From: Holosporaceae bacterium
GTDB lineage: Bacteria > Pseudomonadota > Alphaproteobacteria > UBA3830
Reading direction: 5' to 3'
Length of the DNA: 6,139 nt
Assembly (NCBI GenBank): GCA_031267195.1
Contig: JAIRZO010000030.1
Span: 1-6,139, forward strand
Shown: positions 1-6,139 of the stretch, one piece after another
Numbering within the stretch: position 1 is the first letter of the stretch
Layout: every line of letters starts with the position of its first letter
Position numbers and translations under genes: made by a program
Notes under the pieces: model-generated
Seen by the model: the letters and a program-made list of their open reading frames with translations, nothing else
Databases searched by the model: none
Told to the model about the DNA's origin: nothing

Positions 1-2
1 AC

Positions 3-74
3 ATTGACTATAGTTTGCTGTTGCTGGGACAAAAAGTCAATGCAGACGCCATACACAAACAATGCAAAAAATGA
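3..74 (+). CDS. Possible 3' end of an unidentified upstream gene (partial)
   Basis: The frame starting at base 3 is open from the window edge to a TGA at 72-74 and would encode 23 C-terminal residues, starting IDYSLLLLGQ and ending KQCKK. The composition (hydrophobic core, then a charged basic tail) looks like a plausible protein C-terminus, and the stop lies before the putative dnaB promoter. I do not recognise the family. A second frame starting at base 1 is also open, to a TAG at 136-138, but its product contains Cys-Cys-Cys and would run through the promoter, so I prefer this frame. Such a short piece can be open by chance, hence the low confidence. Confidence 0.3.
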   Translation: MDYSLLLLGQKVNADAIHKQCKK

Positions 75-116
75 TCTGAAGATATCACAGATTAGGTATG
101 CAGCGCTTACGTTCCA

Positions 117-125
117 TGCTATACT
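117..125 (+). promoter_or_regulatory. Putative extended -10 promoter for the dnaB-alr-mlaE-mlaF unit
   Basis: The sequence TGCTATACT has a TATACT hexamer (120-125, five of six matches to the sigma-70 consensus) with the TGn extension directly before it. No good -35 hexamer lies 16-18 bp upstream, which is common when an extended -10 is present. Transcription would start near base 132, giving a leader of about 70 nt before dnaB. This is the only well-formed promoter I find ahead of the four overlapping genes. It is a prediction from consensus matching only. Confidence 0.5.
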
Positions 126-200
126 TACTCTATTTTAGGGCAACAAAGCAGTTATACCAAATAGTTAAGAGCCATAAAAAACGTTAACTAAGAGTTTTAA

Positions 201-1649
201 ATGAACCAATCGATGATGCAAGCACAGTCGACTAATATTCGAATTCTTCCACATAATGTAGAAGCGGAGCAGTCGTTGCTGGGGGCAATTCTGTTCAGTA
301 ATGAGTGTTTTGAGCAAATATCAGAATTTTTGTTGCCAAAGCATTTTGCTACTCCGGTGCACGAGAATATATATGATGCAATCTGTAAACTTATTTCTCA
401 GGGGTTTATCGCTGATCCTATCACTCTTAAGGCATATTTCGAAAAGCGTGAGGAACTAAAGGACATAGGTGGCGGCAATTATCTGATTCAGCTAGTAAAT
501 TCCGTAATTTCCATTGCCTCCGCGGTAGATTATGCGCGACTGATCTGCGATTTGTATATTCGCCGACAGCTGATTTTGATAGGCGAAGATCTGTCCCACA
601 ACGCGCTTTCCTTTTCGGTTGACGTGAAAATTACTGATCAAATTGAGGAGGCGGAAGCAAAACTGTATGCCATATCAATGTTCAACCAGCGTGGAGGTTT
701 CGTTTCTTTTTCCGAAGCCATATCATCCACGATGGAATCCATTGAAAATGCCTACAAAAGTGACAGCAGCATTACGGGAATTACAACTGGATTCATCGAT
801 CTCGACAAATGGTTGGGTGGGTTAAATAAATCTGATGTAATAATTCTTGCGGGACGTCCATCCATGGGAAAAACTGCGCTCGCCACAAACATTGCTTTCA
901 ATGCAGCATTAGCGCTGATGAAAAAGACAGACGGCGGCGGCAAGGTAGCATTCTTTTCTCTAGAAATGTCAAAAGAGCAATTGGTAACGCGTATTCTTTC
1001 TCAGGAAAGTCAAATTCCGTCGGAAAAAATCAGACGGGGAGAAATAAGAGAGGAGGATTATGCCAGGCTCATTACCAATGGTCAACTTATGATGGAGTTA
1101 CCATTATTTATTGATGATACACCGGCCCTTACGGTATCTTCGATCAGAATCAGAGCAAGGAAATTGCAGCGCCAGTATGGTTTGGATTTGATAGTTATCG
1201 ACTATTTGCAATTGCTGCAGGGCGCTGCTGACAGAAAAAATGAAAATCGTGTGCAGGAAATTTCCGAAATTACGAGATCTCTAAAATCTCTGGCCAAGGA
1301 ATTGGATATTCCGGTATTGGCCCTGTCCCAGCTGTCCAGAGCAGTGGAATCTCGGGATGACAAGCGGCCTCAGTTGTCAGATTTGCGGGAGTCCGGTTCC
1401 ATTGAGCAGGATGCAGATGTAGTATGTTTCATATTTCGAGAAGAATATTACGAGGCTCGCCGTGAGCCGGCAAGTGGAACTGAAGAACATGTCAAATGGC
1501 TTGATAGAATGACGAAAACCCATAATTTGGCGGAATTAATTCTAGCCAAACAGAGGCATGGTCCCATCGGCACCATTCGCCTGTTTTTCGATGGTAGATT
1601 CACAAAGTTCGATAATTTATCTGATAGTAAAAAGACGGCTCATGACTAG
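201..1649 (+). CDS. dnaB: Replicative DNA helicase DnaB
   Basis: 482 residues, a normal full length for DnaB, the hexameric ATP-driven 5'-3' helicase that unwinds DNA at the replication fork and binds DnaG primase. The N-terminal domain opens with the family hallmark PHNVEAEQSLLGAIL (about residues 17-31). A linker of about 150-190 leads into the RecA-like ATPase domain, which carries Walker A GRPSMGKTA (218-226), SLEMS with the probable catalytic Glu255, Walker B IDYLQLL (333-339, Asp334), the DLRESGSIEQDAD segment (394-406) and AKQRHGPIG (449-457). The segment 417-448 between FREEYY and AKQRHG matches the pattern I know from alphaproteobacterial DnaB. The start at 201 has a weak Shine-Dalgarno (AAGAG, about 7 nt upstream) and leaves a short N-terminal tail before the conserved block. 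The TAG stop overlaps the alr start by 8 nt, suggesting coupled translation. No mutation of key residues is seen. It contains no intein. Confidence 0.97.
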   Translation: MNQSMMQAQSTNIRILPHNVEAEQSLLGAILFSNECFEQISEFLLPKHFATPVHENIYDAICKLISQGFIADPITLKAYFEKREELKDIGGGNYLIQLVNSVISIASAVDYARLICDLYIRRQLILIGEDLSHNALSFSVDVKITDQIEEAEAKLYAISMFNQRGGFVSFSEAISSTMESIENAYKSDSSITGITTGFIDLDKWLGGLNKSDVIILAGRPSMGKTALATNIAFNAALALMKKTDGGGKVAFFSLEMSKEQLVTRILSQESQIPSEKIRRGEIREEDYARLITNGQLMMELPLFIDDTPALTVSSIRIRARKLQRQYGLDLIVIDYLQLLQGAADRKNENRVQEISEITRSLKSLAKELDIPVLALSQLSRAVESRDDKRPQLSDLRESGSIEQDADVVCFIFREEYYEARREPASGTEEHVKWLDRMTKTHNLAELILAKQRHGPIGTIRLFFDGRFTKFDNLSDSKKTAHD

Positions 1650-2859
1650 ATCTTCCATAACATCATCTGCTTTATCTTTAGCTGAGAATTTTTCCACCTC
1701 AACCGAGGGTAAAAGTGCCGCAAATTTTTTGTACAGGGTTGAACCACATATTCTAGCCGCTGCCGTAATTAACCTTGATAATGTTGCAGCTAACTTTCAT
1801 AAAATAAGATCGGAGCTTACTTCTGCTACCATAACTGGAGCAGTAGTTAAGGCTGATTCTTACGGATTTGGGGCTGTGCCAGTCAGCCGAAGATTATATG
1901 CAGAAGGCTGCAGGTACTTCTTTGTTGCCACCATAGAGGAAGGCATCGAAATTAGGACAATCCTAGGGTGCGATGCCGAGATTTTTGTGCTTTCCGGCCT
2001 GCTGGATAATACAGAATCGCTGCTGCTGAAACATAGATTGACGCCGGTTCTAAACGATCTTCGTCATGTGGAATTGTGGATTGATTTTGCAAAAAAAATT
2101 AACCTAAAGCTAAGTGCTGTTGTGCAGATTGATACCGGTATACATAGAAATGGCCTGTCGGAAAAAGAATTTTATCGCTGCAAAGATGAGCTTATGAAAA
2201 ATATTTCTATTATGTTTATTCTAAGTCACCTAGCCTGCGCCGATGATGTCAACAGCAACATGAACGAACAACAACTACAAAAATTCCGAAAGATTCTAAA
2301 ATCCGTCGGCAATGTCAAGGGCAGTTTTTCAGCCACCAATGGTGTGTTTTTGGGAAAGGATTATCACTTCGACATCATTCGCCCCGGGAAATCCATCTAT
2401 GGTTTTTCCATAAGAGAGGATTTTATCGGCAGCATGCGGCCGGTGATGGATTTGTTTGCCAGGGTGGTGCAGGTGAGCAATTTGGAAAAAGGAGATAGCG
2501 TTGGCTACGGAGCAACTTTTGTCGCTCAAAAACCAACAAAAACAATAACCATTGGCATGGGCTATGCAGATGGGTTTATGCGAAAATTTTCAGGATTTGG
2601 TTGTGGTTTTCTGGGCGGGAAAAAAATCCACATGATTGGGCGCATTTCTATGGATTACATAGTTCTTGATGCGACCGGCGTTGATCCACTATACTTGCGG
2701 ACAGGAGCCTGGGTTGCATTGACCCGTTCCGATGACCATACTTTGGAAAAATGGGCTTTGGAATTGGGAACGGTACCTCACGAAATGAGTTGCCGAATAG
2801 GAAGTCGAGTTAAAAAAGTTTATGTCCCGGATCCAATGGAGTTAATTGATAAATGCTAG
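1642..2859 (+). CDS. alr: Alanine racemase (PLP-dependent, fold III)
   Basis: 405 residues. It interconverts L- and D-alanine in the cytoplasm, supplying D-Ala for peptidoglycan. The N-terminal barrel carries the PLP lysine, Lys70, in VVKADSYGFGA, and Arg247 in RPGKSIYG should contact the PLP ring nitrogen. The C-terminal domain carries the second catalytic base, Tyr289, in VGYGATF, then GYADG (Tyr308) and GRISMD (Met337). All main active-site residues are present. The position of the carbamylated lysine of the Geobacillus enzyme, just before the DTG motif, is Gln162 here. The protein begins with about 30 extra Ser/Thr-rich residues; Lys70 normally falls near residue 35-40. ATG 1642 was chosen because it overlaps the dnaB stop by 8 nt, as in a coupled operon. 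A TTG at 1729 would give a more usual length but has no well-placed ribosome site. The end overlaps mlaE by 7 nt. An upstream in-frame ATG at 1558 lies inside dnaB and is not favoured. Confidence 0.93.
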   Translation: MTRSSITSSALSLAENFSTSTEGKSAANFLYRVEPHILAAAVINLDNVAANFHKIRSELTSATITGAVVKADSYGFGAVPVSRRLYAEGCRYFFVATIEEGIEIRTILGCDAEIFVLSGLLDNTESLLLKHRLTPVLNDLRHVELWIDFAKKINLKLSAVVQIDTGIHRNGLSEKEFYRCKDELMKNISIMFILSHLACADDVNSNMNEQQLQKFRKILKSVGNVKGSFSATNGVFLGKDYHFDIIRPGKSIYGFSIREDFIGSMRPVMDLFARVVQVSNLEKGDSVGYGATFVAQKPTKTITIGMGYADGFMRKFSGFGCGFLGGKKIHMIGRISMDYIVLDATGVDPLYLRTGAWVALTRSDDHTLEKWALELGTVPHEMSCRIGSRVKKVYVPDPMELIDKC

Positions 2860-3734
2860 GTTTTTTCGATCAGAATACTCTTTTGCTTATGATTGCTTTA
2901 CCATTGCTTTTGTTGGTTGTATCGCATATATTCAACGGTGTTGCTGTATGCAGCACAATGACTAATCTGGTAGCGTCAGTGGGTGTCTACACCCTATCCG
3001 CCCTGCAGGGAATTGGGAAAATTACTTTTTTTGCTGCCAGTGGAATAAAGAGTTGTTTTGCGCCTCCGTTCTATTTCAGATCCACCATAAACCAAATTAT
3101 CGTCATCGGTTTCTATTCACTGCCTATTGTGGGATTGACTGCGCTTTTTGCCGGGATGGTGTTAGCAATGCAGATGCACGTAGGGTTCACGCGATTCAAT
3201 GCAGAGGGATCCATTGCCTCCGTGGTTGTGATATCGATGACTCGGGAACTGGGGCCGGTTTTTGCCGGATTAATGGTGGCTGGCCGCATGAGTTCGTCCA
3301 TAGCAGCGGAACTGGGATCTATGCGGGTTAGCGAACAAATCGACGCTCTAGTAACTCTCCACGTTGATCCGCTCAAATTTCTCGTGGCGCCGAGAATTGT
3401 GGCTGGAGTTCTTACGTTACCTCTGCTGGTTTTTGTGGCGGATGTGATAGGTGTTTTGGGGGGGATGATCGTATCGACAACGCTGCTGAATTTTTCCGTT
3501 GGATCCTACGTTGTTCAGACCATCAGTAATCTTGAGCTGATGGATGTTCTATCTGGGCTGGCGAAGGCTGCGGCTTTTGGATTTTCCATCGCTTGTTTTG
3601 GATGTTATCACGGTTTTAATAGTGAATTGGGAGCTCGTGGTGTTGGCGAATCCGCAACAACTGCAGTGGTTTCTTCCTGTATTTGCATACTTGGTTTAAA
3701 TTACTTATTAACGGCGGTATTTTTTGGCATATGA
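2853..3734 (+). CDS. mlaE: MlaE-type ABC transporter permease (phospholipid transport)
   Basis: 293 residues. MlaE permeases sit in the inner membrane as dimers with the ATPase MlaF and move phospholipids between inner and outer membrane to maintain outer-membrane asymmetry. Family motifs are clear: SLPIVGLTALFAGMVLAMQ (89-107), TRELGPVFAGLMVAGRMSSSIA (about 130-151), ELGSMRVSEQIDAL (153-166), VDPLKFLVAPR (171-181) and the C-terminal GARGVGESATTAVV (260-273). Several hydrophobic membrane segments follow from about residue 82 to the end. The usual family length is near 260, so there is an extra N-terminus of about 35 residues including a strongly hydrophobic stretch (9-27). ATG 2853 has GGAG at 2838-2841 and overlaps the alr stop by 7 nt. 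An internal ATG at 2958 would give 258 residues but lacks a visible ribosome site. The end overlaps mlaF by 4 nt (ATGA). No mlaD-type substrate-binding gene follows. Confidence 0.92.
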   Translation: MLGFFDQNTLLLMIALPLLLLVVSHIFNGVAVCSTMTNLVASVGVYTLSALQGIGKITFFAASGIKSCFAPPFYFRSTINQIIVIGFYSLPIVGLTALFAGMVLAMQMHVGFTRFNAEGSIASVVVISMTRELGPVFAGLMVAGRMSSSIAAELGSMRVSEQIDALVTLHVDPLKFLVAPRIVAGVLTLPLLVFVADVIGVLGGMIVSTTLLNFSVGSYVVQTISNLELMDVLSGLAKAAAFGFSIACFGCYHGFNSELGARGVGESATTAVVSSCICILGLNYLLTAVFFGI

Positions 3735-4480
3735 CTAAAATTGTCTTCGAAAATGTTCATAAAAAATTTCACAACAATTTTCGTGTATTGAATGGTGTAT
3801 CTCTTAAAGTTGCAGATAAAGAGGTGCACGTTATACTTGGAAGGTCCGGCTGTGGGAAATCGGTGCTGCTAAAATGTCTGCTGGGAATCCTACAGGTGGA
3901 CAGCGGAGATATACTTGTGGATGGCCTAAGTGTAAAAAAAAAGGAACAACATAGAGATTATATTAGAAAGTTTAGCATATTGTTTCAGGGGAATGCCCTG
4001 TTCGATTCCATGACAATTCGAGGGAATGTGGAGTTTGGTTTGCAGCAGATAAATCGCAATAAATCGGAGTGCAGAAGCATTGCAGAGGAGAAATTGTTAG
4101 CGGTTGGACTGGACAGACGGATATTTGATCTCTACCCGGCAGAAATTTCTGGTGGAATGCAAAAAAGGGCAGCTCTTGCTCGAGCTATTGCCATAGAGCC
4201 GGAGGTGCTGTTGTTTGATGAGCCCACCTCTGGTCTGGATCCGATTACCAGTGGTGTCATTTGTCATTTGCTAAGGGATACGGTAACAAAACTTCAGATT
4301 ACCTGTCTAACCATCACCCATGATCTAAAGGTTGCGGAGTTTTTATCGGATCACTCATCCATACTGAATGACGGAGCCATAATTTGGACAGGAAAAACAA
4401 AAGAAATGAAACGCTGTGGGGATGAATTTGTCGAAAATTTCTATCGAGCATCCCACAGTATATTAGAGGTGAGTGCTTAA
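3731..4480 (+). CDS. mlaF: MlaF-type ABC transporter ATPase (phospholipid transport)
   Basis: 249 residues, typical for this ATPase, which works on the cytoplasmic face with the MlaE permease encoded just upstream. Motifs in order: Walker A GRSGCGKS (37-44), Q-loop FQGNALFD (Gln86), ABC signature ISGGMQKR (139-146, close to the LSGGM form usual in MlaF/Ttg2A), Walker B VLLFDEP (159-165, Asp163 and catalytic Glu164), D-loop SGLD (167-170) and switch His197 in TITHD. All catalytic residues are intact. ATG 3731 overlaps the mlaE stop as ATGA, so translation is probably coupled. An upstream in-frame ATG at 3683 lies inside mlaE and would add 16 residues of non-family sequence, so it was rejected. 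Older annotations call relatives Mkl or ribonucleotide transport ATPase. Permease before ATPase, with no mlaD next to it, is the reverse of the E. coli mlaFEDCB order. Confidence 0.93.
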   Translation: MTKIVFENVHKKFHNNFRVLNGVSLKVADKEVHVILGRSGCGKSVLLKCLLGILQVDSGDILVDGLSVKKKEQHRDYIRKFSILFQGNALFDSMTIRGNVEFGLQQINRNKSECRSIAEEKLLAVGLDRRIFDLYPAEISGGMQKRAALARAIAIEPEVLLFDEPTSGLDPITSGVICHLLRDTVTKLQITCLTITHDLKVAEFLSDHSSILNDGAIIWTGKTKEMKRCGDEFVENFYRASHSILEVSA

Positions 4481-4509
4481 AAGCTTTTGTTCCCTTGCTT
4501 CGGAATACT

Positions 4510-4534
4510 GCCAGGCAATGTGATTGGTCTTTTT
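4510..4534 (+). terminator. Weak terminator-like hairpin after mlaF
   Basis: GCCAG (4510-4514) can pair with TTGGT (4524-4528) with two G-U wobbles and a 9-nt loop, followed at once by CTTTTT (T-run 4530-4534). It lies 30 nt after the mlaF stop, the right place for the end of the operon. The stem is short and weak, so this is only a candidate. The T-run continues into a perfect 12-base palindrome, TTTTTATAAAAA (4530-4541). Confidence 0.22.
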
Positions 4535-4587
4535 ATAAAAAAATGTTTCAAGTTAACTTTTAATTAAACAAATTAATGTAGAGTAAT

Positions 4588-4627
4588 ATATCACTGTCAA
4601 TCTCGGCTATAAAATTAGTAGTGATAT
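4588..4627. repeat. 8-bp inverted repeat with separated arms, possible operator or hairpin
   Basis: ATATCACT (4588-4595) is the exact reverse complement of AGTGATAT (4620-4627). The arms are 24 nt apart, about three helical turns from centre to centre, and enclose a TATAAA box (4608-4613). Two G-U pairs could extend the stem inward if it forms in RNA. A T-run starts 9 nt later (4636-4642). It could be a paired operator around a promoter, a weak terminator for the mla operon, or chance in A+T-rich DNA. Confidence 0.35.
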
Positions 4628-4726
4628 CTGGCTTATTTTTTTAACTCTTTTCAATTTCTGCGTGATTTTAATCAAGGAATATGCTAAGAATTAGCCATTT
4701 TTTCGGTAAATTTTTATTATAATTTT

Positions 4727-4731
4727 AGGAG
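4727..4731 (+). promoter_or_regulatory. Ribosome binding site of the patatin-like gene
   Basis: AGGAG lies 7 nt upstream of ATG 4739. It is the best Shine-Dalgarno in the window and decides the start of the gene, which is also supported by the signal peptide that begins exactly there. Confidence 0.75.
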
Positions 4732-4738
4732 ATATTGC

Positions 4739-6139
4739 ATGAAAAAAAATATTCTTATATTAAATTTATGCTTGTGTTTTACATTTAATGCTTTAGCCGT
4801 CCACAAGACGGATTTTTCTGAGATCGATTTATCAGGGGATAAAAAAAATATTGAAATGGAGGTAATTGGTTCAGATACTGCTGGAGTGAACACGGAAGTT
4901 CCGACGGGGGGTATCAGTTCCCGCTCTCAGATTTTGCCGGAGGAAAACGACATAATAGCCAATAACCTGGCGCTGCTGGCTGAGACTTTGAAAACAAAGA
5001 AAGTTGCTAGATTGGCTTCTTTTGACGGAGGAGGAATCAGAGGGATCCTGTTTGCTGTGGCGCTGGTAACATTAGAACAGAAGACCAAACTACCGATAGC
5101 GGCACTATTCCATATGTTTATCGGCACATCAACCGGAGGATTCGCAGCGGTGGGTCTGAACATTCCGGACCCCGTGGACGCAAAAAAACCGAAATATACT
5201 GCTGAAAAACTAATGGACCTATACATGAATGGTGGGCCACTGATATTCACAAAGCTATCAATGATACAGCGAATGCTCGTCCTATTCCGGGATAAGTATT
5301 CTGTTGTTCAATTTGACAGACTACTGACCGAGTATTTTGGGGATACGACCATGGCAGATCTGCTAAACGATGTTCTCATTTCCTATTGCAATGTGAGCAG
5401 GGGAGGGACAACGGAATTCATTAAATCGTCATCTGCAAGAGAGGACCAATACTGGGCACAGTGGCAACAGACTAGAAACGGAATTCCTGCAGTTCCCGGC
5501 GGATCGGGATGCAACACGGCGGACTCTGGCTCGCAGGATTCCAGCCAAAATCAAGCATCGAGCTCCGGCTCGTCTCTGATTCTTGCTTCCGGCTCATTGT
5601 CGGTTCCGGATGTCGTGAGCAAGATTGTTTCTGCGGATGCCCAGGTTCTTTCATTGGGAGAAGCCATACAGAATCTGGGACAGAAAATTGTCGAAACTAG
5701 GCAGAGCATCCTGGGACCAGGCTCTAGTGGAATCCCTGCCATGTCTCGGAAATCGAGAGATAATTTTTTTGCAAGAGATGTTCTTCGAGCCACGTCTGCG
5801 GCTCCAACATATTTTCCTCCGTTCCGATTGCAAACATTTCAGCAGGTTGTTACAAAATCCAGGGACTACATTGCGGACGCCATGGATGGTGGTTTATCCG
5901 CAAATAAGCCCCACGTGAACGGCCTTATAGAAATGTTCCAGCAATATCCGGAAGCTGATTCCTATATGGTTGTGTCATTCGGTACAGGATCGGTTGTTGA
6001 CGTGAGCGTGAAAGTTGCACCAGCGTCACTGGTGGGACTTGCCCTGAAGCTGCCGGAAATATTCATGGGAGATGAGGAAAAAATGAATCATCACCTGCTC
6101 AAAATTTTTGGAAAAATCATTCCTGACAAAAGCATTTTT
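4739..6139 (+). CDS. Secreted patatin-like phospholipase (3' end cut by window edge)
   Basis: The frame is open for 467 codons from ATG 4739 to the window edge with no stop, so the C-terminus is missing. Patatin-like proteins are lipid acyl hydrolases (often phospholipase A) with a Ser-Asp dyad. Residues 1-20 form a Sec signal peptide: a KK pair, a hydrophobic core, and ALA before Val21 as the likely cleavage site. No lipobox is present. The catalytic domain shows the oxyanion motif DGGGIRG (96-102), the nucleophile motif GTSTGG (129-134, Ser131), RATSAAPTYFPPF (350-362) and the catalytic Asp383 in DGG (383-385), so it should be active. Between Phe227 and Phe344 there is much more sequence than usual, including a Ser/Gly/Gln-rich stretch (255-290, 13 serines in 36 residues) and a likely helix (291-326). 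The mature part seen has two cysteines (217, 258). Its own gap and strong ribosome site suggest separate expression from mlaF. Export could serve the periplasm, outer membrane or host; the sequence does not tell. Confidence 0.9.
   Translation, partial: MKKNILILNLCLCFTFNALAVHKTDFSEIDLSGDKKNIEMEVIGSDTAGVNTEVPTGGISSRSQILPEENDIIANNLALLAETLKTKKVARLASFDGGGIRGILFAVALVTLEQKTKLPIAALFHMFIGTSTGGFAAVGLNIPDPVDAKKPKYTAEKLMDLYMNGGPLIFTKLSMIQRMLVLFRDKYSVVQFDRLLTEYFGDTTMADLLNDVLISYCNVSRGGTTEFIKSSSAREDQYWAQWQQTRNGIPAVPGGSGCNTADSGSQDSSQNQASSSGSSLILASGSLSVPDVVSKIVSADAQVLSLGEAIQNLGQKIVETRQSILGPGSSGIPAMSRKSRDNFFARDVLRATSAAPTYFPPFRLQTFQQVVTKSRDYIADAMDGGLSANKPHVNGLIEMFQQYPEADSYMVVSFGTGSVVDVSVKVAPASLVGLALKLPEIFMGDEEKMNHHLLKIFGKIIPDKSIF

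Larger units (their letters stand above)
4481..4738. other. A+T-rich intergenic region between mlaF and the patatin gene
   Basis: This 258-nt stretch has no credible gene on either strand and is clearly richer in A+T than the flanking genes. It holds the weak hairpin near 4510, the perfect palindrome AAGTTAACTT (4550-4559), the inverted repeat 4588-4627, and T-runs near 4636 and 4711. Possible -10 boxes are TATAAA (4608-4613), TTTAAT (4667-4672) and TATAAT (4718-4723), but none has a good -35 at normal spacing. The last would start transcription on top of the ribosome site. The downstream gene probably has its own promoter here, but I cannot place it. Confidence 0.6.

Noticed and set aside
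72..94. Hairpin TGATCTG/CAGATTA as a terminator of the upstream gene
   Set aside because: The stem has only 7 pairs including a G-U and is followed by GG, not a T-run.
1..138. Frame 1 open stretch to the TAG at 136-138 as the upstream gene end
   Set aside because: Its product has a Cys-Cys-Cys run and weak coding character, and it would run through the extended -10 promoter. The frame ending at 74 is more plausible.
3053..3376. Opposite-strand and shifted open frames inside mlaE
   Set aside because: The mlaE frame carries all family motifs through this region. The alternatives have odd composition and no motifs.
4482..4496. A 15-base word after the mlaF stop that resembles the polylinker/T3 flank of common cloning vectors
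   Set aside because: The match, recalled from memory, ends after about 15 bases and the following sequence differs, so vector contamination is not supported.
4718..4723. Perfect TATAAT hexamer before the patatin gene
   Set aside because: Transcription would start around 4730, inside the ribosome binding site, leaving almost no leader, and there is no -35 at 16-18 bp. It is probably chance in A+T-rich DNA.
4739..4801. Lipoprotein signal peptide, because of Cys11 and Cys13
   Set aside because: The residues before each cysteine do not form a lipobox, and a normal ALA cleavage site follows at residue 20.
5501..5608. Frameshift as the cause of the low-complexity stretch in the patatin
   Set aside because: The same frame is used before and after the stretch and the other two frames give no patatin-like sequence there, so two compensating shifts would be needed.
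5551..5918. Open frames in other frames and on the opposite strand within the patatin gene
   Set aside because: They overlap a frame that keeps patatin motifs on both sides (GTSTGG upstream, ATSAAPTYF and DGG downstream). They have no family motifs or ribosome sites and are shadows.

Overview
This window looks like chromosomal DNA of an alphaproteobacterium, most likely a host-associated lineage of the Rickettsiales/Holosporales kind. Three things point that way. The DnaB C-terminal region has the spacing typical of alphaproteobacterial DnaB (a REP-x-x-GTEEH-like segment followed by AKQRHGP). An alanine racemase sits directly upstream of an MlaE-type permease and an MlaF-type ATPase, an order I recall from Rickettsia chromosomes. 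The base composition is moderate in genes and very A+T-rich between them. The assignment rests on memory of gene families, not on a search.

Layout, all on the plus strand. Bases 1-74 may hold the last codons of an unidentified upstream gene. A good extended -10 promoter (around 117-125) follows, then a leader of about 70 nt. Next come four tightly packed genes: dnaB (201-1649), alr (1642-2859), mlaE (2853-3734) and mlaF (3731-4480). Each overlaps the next by 8, 7 and 4 nt respectively, so the four probably form one transcript with translational coupling. It joins replication (replicative helicase), cell-wall precursor supply (D-alanine) and outer-membrane phospholipid homeostasis (MlaE/MlaF permease and ATPase). 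No mlaD, mlaC or mlaB is visible.

A 258-nt A+T-rich gap (4481-4738) separates this unit from the last gene. It contains a weak terminator-like hairpin and an 8-bp inverted repeat with arms far apart. From 4739 to the right edge runs a 467-codon open frame with no stop in the window. It encodes a patatin-like phospholipase with a Sec signal peptide, a complete Ser-Asp dyad and an unusual Ser/Gly/Gln-rich insertion before the conserved ATSAAPTYF motif. It is truncated by the window edge. It is the most distinctive part of the window: an exported lipid acyl hydrolase next to a phospholipid-transport pair. It may be a virulence or symbiosis factor, but that is inference.

Overall the window is mostly housekeeping. 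I see no CRISPR array, tRNA, rRNA, insertion sequence or clear novel multi-gene system.
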